Notes under the pieces: generated by a model
Told to the model about the DNA's origin: nothing
Database searches by the model: none
What the model saw: the letters and a program-made list of their open reading frames with translations, nothing else
Position numbers and translations under genes: made by a program
NCBI GenBank assembly: GCA_020430865.1
Contig: JAGQIY010001134.1
Span: 1 to 8,869, forward strand
Direction of reading: 5' to 3'
Length of the DNA: 8,869 nt
Source: Myxococcales bacterium
Lineage (GTDB): Bacteria > Myxococcota > Polyangia > Polyangiales > Polyangiaceae
In this document: positions 6,501 to 8,869 of the stretch, piece by piece
How the letters are laid out: each line of letters begins with the position of its first letter
How positions within the stretch are numbered: position 1 is the first letter of the stretch

Positions 6501-6709
6501 CTCTTCGGATATTGCCGTACGGTAAGGCTCTTGATCGCCTGCAAGCCGGCGATGATGATCACCAGGTTCACCACGATGGCGATCACCGGCCGCCGGATGA
6601 AGAGGTCGGTGAACTTGGCGCCAGAGGGCGCCTGAGCGGGCGAGGCCTTTCCGCCAGCCTTCGCGCCCGCGTCGCCGCCGCTGGGGGGCTTTCCGGAGTC
6701 GGAGCTCAC
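3506..6709 (-). CDS. RND efflux pump, inner-membrane permease (AcrB/MexB-type)
   Basis: A 1067-residue RND (HAE-1-like) proton-driven drug or solvent pump, close to AcrB in length (1049). TM1 is at about 41-60. It is followed by the first large periplasmic loop, a TM2-TM7 block (about 365-570), the second periplasmic loop, and a TM8-TM12 block (about 875-1043). Proton-relay residues are present: D431 and D432 (AcrB D407/D408) in GLVVDDAIVVVEN, K954 (AcrB K940) in GLVSKNGILIVEF, and R986 (AcrB R971) in RLRPILMT. Two features depart from AcrB. There is a roughly 30-residue hydrophilic Gly/Ala/Lys/Ser N-terminal extension, and a Pro/Trp-rich insert (about 922-936) between TM9 and TM10. The substrate is not predictable. 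GTG 6709 lies one base after the adaptor stop, with GAGG about 9 bases upstream, so the two genes are co-transcribed and probably translationally coupled. No outer-membrane factor is nearby. Confidence 0.95.
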   Translation of the reverse strand: MSSDSGKPPSGGDAGAKAGGKASPAQAPSGAKFTDLFIRRPVIAIVVNLVIIIAGLQAIKSLTVRQYPKSENASITVTTVYVGANADLVKGFITTPLERAIAAADGIDYIESTSTQGVSTITARLELNYDANKALSEISSKVDQVRGDLPPEAQVPIINIESADSRFASAYLSFSSEFLQQNEITDYLVREVQPRLTAVEGVQRADILGARTFAMRVWLKPDRMAAFNISPAQVRQALAANNYLAPVGTTKGALIQVNLSANTDVQDVEGFKKLVIREQDGALVRLEDIAKVELGAENYDTEVRFSGKTAVFMGIWVLPNANSLDVLKRVRAELNDIKKDLPDQIDAGIGFDGTEYIQSAIDDVVRTLTETLVLVIIVIFLFLGSIRSVLVPIVAIPVSLIGTIFLMQVFGFTINLLTLLAIVLSVGLVVDDAIVVVENVERNLQLGMTPVQAAREGARELVGPIISMTITLAAVYAPIGFQGGLTGSLFKEFAFTLAGAVTISGIVALTLSPVMSSRLLREGDAEKGLAKHINRGFERIKRTYLRLLGTTLRARPAVYVVWVALSIISVVFFQMSPKELAPKEDQGIIFCILDTPANSTTESLMPSVNKINEEFQKSPEFDFSFQITSPGGGFSGMRLKPWDKRERNVFEILPEVQQRLKGVPGVSVFAVTPPALPGGGQFPVEFLLTSTQDTEQILGFAKELQQKAAESGMFAFPPMIDVKIDQPQSEIVFDRDRVAELGLNMQQVGADIASAVGGNYVNRFSIDGRSYKVIPQIKRQDRLNPDQLKDIYVTGPKGELISLATIATLKDKVEPRSLNRFQQLNSVKLSGVAIRPLDQALGFLETQSAEILPKGYVLEYTGESRQLRKEADGFLPAFNLAVVLIFLVLAAQFNSFRDPLVILGGSVPLAMFGSLIFTFLKMPAPVPFWTDGWTTTLNIYSQVGLVTLIGLVSKNGILIVEFANQLQREGKSKLEAVHEAAGTRLRPILMTTVATVVGHFPLTLVTGPGASARNSIGLVLVSGMAIGTLFTLFVIPSLYVLIAKDHSKEVAKEHEVDEGGEGEPVTA

Positions 6710-6710
6710 G

Positions 6711-7847
6711 CTACTTGTCCTCGGGAGTCGGGTTGGCCTTTGCGTCGGGTTGGAGCTCGTTGTCGACGACGATGGGCATGCCGTTCTTGAGCTTGAAGCC
6801 GCCGCTGGTCACCACCATTTGTCCTTGCTCCAGGCCCGAGACCACGGCCACGAGATCGCCCCGGCGGTCTCCCCGGCGAATGAAGGCCTGCTTGGCCTCC
6901 TTGCCCTCCTTGGGCGTGCCGTCCTCGTTCTTGGCGTCGACCACCAGGAACACCGAGTCGCCGTAGGGCGCGTACTGGATGGCGGTCGCGGGGACGACGA
7001 TGTTCTTGTGCTTGGTGGGGAGCACCACCTCCACGTTGACGAACATGCCCGCCTTCAGGCGCTCGTCGGGGTTGTCGAAGACGGCTCGCACGCGGACGTT
7101 GCGCGTCGCCGCGTCGATCGCGGCATCGACAGCGTGAATCTTCCCCTTCCATTTTTCCTTGGGGAAAGCATCGTTGGTGACGATGACCTGCAGGCCGTCC
7201 TGAGACAGCACGCTGACCTGGGACTGAGGCAGCCGGAAGTCCACGTAGACCTTGGTCAGATCCTGCAGCGTGACGATGGGAGCGCCAGGGGTCACGTACT
7301 CCCCCAGGTCGACCTGGCGGATGCCGAGGCGGCCGGTGAACGGAGCCTTGATGACCTTGCGCGCCAGCACCGCGCTGTAGTTTCCGACCTGGGCGCGGGT
7401 CTGCTTCGCCTGCGCCTTGGCGGAGTCGAGCTCGGCCTGGGCGGCGACGCCTGCCTTCTGCAGCTTCTCCGCGCGCTCGAGCTGGACCTTCGCCAGGCGC
7501 CGCTGCGCCTGGGCCTGGGCGATCTGCGCGGCCTCGACGCTGGTGTCCAAGCGAACCAGGAGCTGGCCCTTCTTCGCCTGCTCACCCGAGTCGAAGCGGA
7601 TGTCCCGCACGACACCTGGCGACTCCGTGGTCACGATGATGCCCTGCAGAGCCACCACGGTCCCGACCGCCACCAGCTTGTCCTCCCAGATCTCCGTCTT
7701 GGCTTCGCTCGCCGTGACGGTCTCCGGGGGTGTCACACGGTCTTTGCCGCTCTGGATCAAAGCGGCGATCTGGGCGCCCTTGGCGCCGCCGATCACGCCC
7801 ACGACGACCAACAACGCGAGGATGGTCAGAGCTACTTTCTTGAACAT
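6711..7847 (-). CDS. RND efflux periplasmic adaptor (membrane fusion protein)
   Basis: A 378-residue HlyD/AcrA-type adaptor that links the pump encoded next to an outer-membrane channel. Residues 1-22 are a hydrophobic signal peptide or uncleaved anchor. There is no lipobox Cys, so unlike AcrA it is not a lipoprotein. The first half of the lipoyl-like domain is at about 65-100. An alpha-helical hairpin rich in Gln/Ala/Lys (about 103-163) follows, the part that contacts the outer-membrane channel. The second lipoyl half is at about 166-197 (IKAPFTGRLG is a family signature). A beta-barrel lies at about 198-278 and a membrane-proximal domain at about 283-365. ATG 7847 is preceded by only a weak purine run (GGAAA). 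It is the first gene of the operon. The 5' region has two short hairpins, and no regulator gene flanks the operon inside the window. Confidence 0.93.
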   Translation of the reverse strand: MFKKVALTILALLVVVGVIGGAKGAQIAALIQSGKDRVTPPETVTASEAKTEIWEDKLVAVGTVVALQGIIVTTESPGVVRDIRFDSGEQAKKGQLLVRLDTSVEAAQIAQAQAQRRLAKVQLERAEKLQKAGVAAQAELDSAKAQAKQTRAQVGNYSAVLARKVIKAPFTGRLGIRQVDLGEYVTPGAPIVTLQDLTKVYVDFRLPQSQVSVLSQDGLQVIVTNDAFPKEKWKGKIHAVDAAIDAATRNVRVRAVFDNPDERLKAGMFVNVEVVLPTKHKNIVVPATAIQYAPYGDSVFLVVDAKNEDGTPKEGKEAKQAFIRRGDRRGDLVAVVSGLEQGQMVVTSGGFKLKNGMPIVVDNELQPDAKANPTPEDK

Positions 7848-7872
7848 GGGTTTCCGCTTGCCTGGTGAAGGC

Positions 7873-7891
7873 GACGACGGGGAGAGTCGTC
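7873..7891 (-). promoter_or_regulatory. Hairpin in the probable 5' leader of the efflux operon
   Basis: GACGAC and GTCGTC (7873-7878 and 7886-7891) form a 6-bp stem with a 7-base loop, ending 25 bases upstream of the adaptor ATG. It could influence translation of the adaptor or be a protein site. The stem is short, so this is tentative. Confidence 0.25.
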
Positions 7892-7902
7892 ACGAGGCAC
7901 GA

Positions 7903-7919
7903 AGCTCGGGCCGCGAGCT
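7903..7919. promoter_or_regulatory. Dyad AGCTCG-N5-CGAGCT upstream of efflux operon
   Basis: AGCTCG (7903-7908) and CGAGCT (7914-7919) are a perfect 6-base inverted repeat around 5 bases, centred about 64 bases upstream of the adaptor start. It is placed where an operator or a second leader hairpin would lie. Confidence 0.28.
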
Positions 7920-8031
7920 CGATTGAGGGGGAATTTCGCGCTGAGCGCCCTTGGGAGGCAGTTGAGTCGCAGGGCGCAACCCACCGCTCTGCGCTACCTG
8001 GAACCCATTGGCTGGATCCGCAAGGGTCCCG

Positions 8032-8048
8032 GATTCATTCCGTGAATC
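8032..8048. promoter_or_regulatory. Inverted repeat GATTCA-N5-TGAATC
   Basis: GATTCA (8032-8037) and TGAATC (8043-8048) form a perfect 6-base inverted repeat with a 5-base centre, about 185 bases upstream of the adaptor gene. With the following AC it has the form GATTC-N7-GAATCAC, matching the element at 3438-3456. Confidence 0.35.
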
Positions 8049-8153
8049 ACTGCTGACACCCCCGGCTCGAATCCAGCAGGGTTGAAGCGACTCGGGTCGA
8101 ATCAGCTGCCGAAGCGCGGCTTCGCTCCAGCACGAGGAGCGAGCTTCTAGCTC

Positions 8154-8182
8154 AGCCGGGTTTGTATGTCCGGCTTTTGTTT
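8154..8182 (+). terminator. Intrinsic terminator-like hairpin with T-tract, plus strand
   Basis: AGCCGG (8154-8159) pairs with CCGGCT (8170-8175) around a 10-base loop, with an additional possible G-U pair inside. TTTTGTTT (8175-8182) follows directly. This is the only classic T-tract terminator shape in the window. It faces the plus strand, although both flanking genes are on the minus strand. Two further small hairpins (CGAAGC-GCG-GCTTCG at 8110-8124 and GAGCT-TCT-AGCTC at 8141-8153) lie immediately upstream. Confidence 0.5.
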
Positions 8183-8259
8183 CGCCCCGGTTCTGGGGGT
8201 GAGGGAGCGTCGTGCGCCTGCCGTTCGGCTGCGATACCTGGTGATGCCCCGAACCGCGG

Positions 8260-8869
8260 TCAAGGCACCTTCACGCCATCGGGCAGCTTCGGTGGCTCGT
8301 AGCTGCTCGAGCGCTTCAGCAGGTCCCGAGCGATCATCACCTCGACCAGCTCGATGGTCTGGCTCGACGCGACGGCCTGGAGGCGGTCTTTCAGATCCCC
8401 GCTGGGGTTTGAGAGCGCCGCATAGAAGTTCGCTTCCGTTTTTTCCACGCGGTTTTTCGCGGCGCCGAGCAGCTCCTGGTCGGCCAGCTGCTGGGTGCCC
8501 CAGGCGCGCAGCTTGCGACTCCAGCGGTCGGTGGAGTCGACGCTCTGGAGCGCTTCCTCCACACTGCCGTCGCTGCTGGCCTTCACGCGCCGCTCCAGCA
8601 GCTGAAGCCAGAGCGCCACATACACCAGATCGCCGTCCGGGATGTCAGCCTCCATCGCCTGGCGCAGCGCCTCTCGGCCCGCTCGTAGATCGCCCAGGGT
8701 CAGCGCCCGGCGCGCGGCGTCGAGCACCGTGGCCGTCACCTGACGGATGTCCCCGCCGGAAGCCTCGAATGCCCGCCGCGTCGCGCGCCGCGCGGCGTCT
8801 GCGTCTCCGTAGTGCTCCATCACCCGGGCCAGCTGTCGCTCGGCCTCGCTGAGCTGGGAGTTGGAGCGC
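8260..8869 (-). CDS. C-terminal part of helical, probably TPR-like protein
   Basis: The frame is open from the right window edge to a TGA at 8262-8260, giving 202 residues of a protein whose N-terminus lies outside. The visible part is almost all alpha-helical by composition. It is rich in Ala, Leu, Arg and Glu, with helix pairs such as AERQLARVMEHYGDADAARR and a following GDLRAGREALRQAMEA. These have the spacing of tetratricopeptide-type repeats, although I cannot assign strict TPR consensus units. There are no membrane segments. It ends with a Pro/Lys-rich tail (EPPKLPDGVKVP). Function is unknown; it could be a scaffold or the tail of a larger multidomain protein. The GTG 8823 and ATG 8820 inside the frame are not needed as starts, because the reading continues in coding style to the edge. 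Confidence 0.7.
   Translation of the reverse strand, partial: RSNSQLSEAERQLARVMEHYGDADAARRATRRAFEASGGDIRQVTATVLDAARRALTLGDLRAGREALRQAMEADIPDGDLVYVALWLQLLERRVKASSDGSVEEALQSVDSTDRWSRKLRAWGTQQLADQELLGAAKNRVEKTEANFYAALSNPSGDLKDRLQAVASSQTIELVEVMIARDLLKRSSSYEPPKLPDGVKVP

Larger units (their letters stand above)
7848..8259. other. 412-base intergenic region, no convincing protein gene
   Basis: This region separates the RND operon from the helical protein gene, both on the minus strand. It must hold the efflux operon's promoter and 5' leader, but I cannot pick a convincing -35/-10 pair. It contains hairpins at 7873-7891, 7903-7919, 8032-8048, 8110-8124 and 8141-8153, and a plus-strand terminator-like element at 8154-8182. 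No tRNA folds on either strand, despite two TCGAATC-like stretches. A 63-codon plus-strand frame (7865-8056) has lower third-position GC than the real genes and no recognisable domain. Confidence 0.6.

Noticed and set aside
6750..7868. 372-codon plus-strand frame opposite the adaptor gene
   Set aside because: It is the mirror of the adaptor coding sequence. The adaptor frame has a signal peptide and lipoyl motifs; this one has none.
7865..8056. 63-codon plus-strand frame in the intergenic region, upstream of the plus-strand terminator
   Set aside because: Third-position GC is only about two thirds, clearly below the real genes. There is no ribosome site or recognisable feature, and the frame contains the dyads. 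A small protein cannot be fully excluded.
8055..8110. Possible tRNA, from TCGAATC-like stretches at about 8067 and 8097
   Set aside because: Neither has the GTTCGANTC T-loop, and no acceptor or anticodon stems fit on either strand.

Overview
The window is GC-rich with strong G/C preference at third codon positions. It looks like a chromosomal segment of a large-genome delta-type bacterium, most likely Myxococcota (Polyangia-like). The best clue is a secreted lipoprotein with a long Gly/Ser/Ala linker, a style common in that group. This assignment is inference from composition and protein style, since there is no rRNA or other phylogenetic marker. I see no transposase, integrase, CRISPR array, tRNA or phage gene.

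Layout from left to right: (1) the 5' end of a minus-strand membrane protein (1-127), divergent from (2) a small cupin protein (274-693, plus). (3) A lipoprotein gene (720-1400, minus) converges on the cupin gene. (4) A 158-base divergent regulatory region (1401-1558) holds three DNA dyads, two of them strikingly AT-rich. (5) A plus-strand two-gene operon follows: a PaaX-family regulator (1559-2407) overlapping by 4 bases a three-histidine-box membrane fatty acid desaturase (2404-3381). (6) A short convergent intergenic region (3382-3505) has two hairpins that share an 11-base repeat. (7) A minus-strand RND efflux operon comprises a periplasmic adaptor (6711-7847) and an inner-membrane RND pump (3506-6709) one base apart. 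(8) A 412-base non-coding region (7848-8259) contains several hairpins and an intrinsic-terminator-like element on the plus strand. (9) The C-terminal part of a helical, probably TPR-like protein (8260-8869, minus) runs off the window.

The most interesting unit is the PaaX-type regulator coupled to a desaturase, with candidate operators in its own promoter region. PaaX proteins classically sense phenylacetyl-CoA. A version locked to a desaturase gene suggests an acyl-CoA-responsive repressor that sets membrane unsaturation. The adaptor and pump form two thirds of a tripartite efflux machine; no outer-membrane channel gene is in the window. I found no convincing new defence or mobile system. 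The remaining points of interest are regulatory: dyads, shared intergenic inverted repeats, a possible small RNA and possible leaderless promoters.
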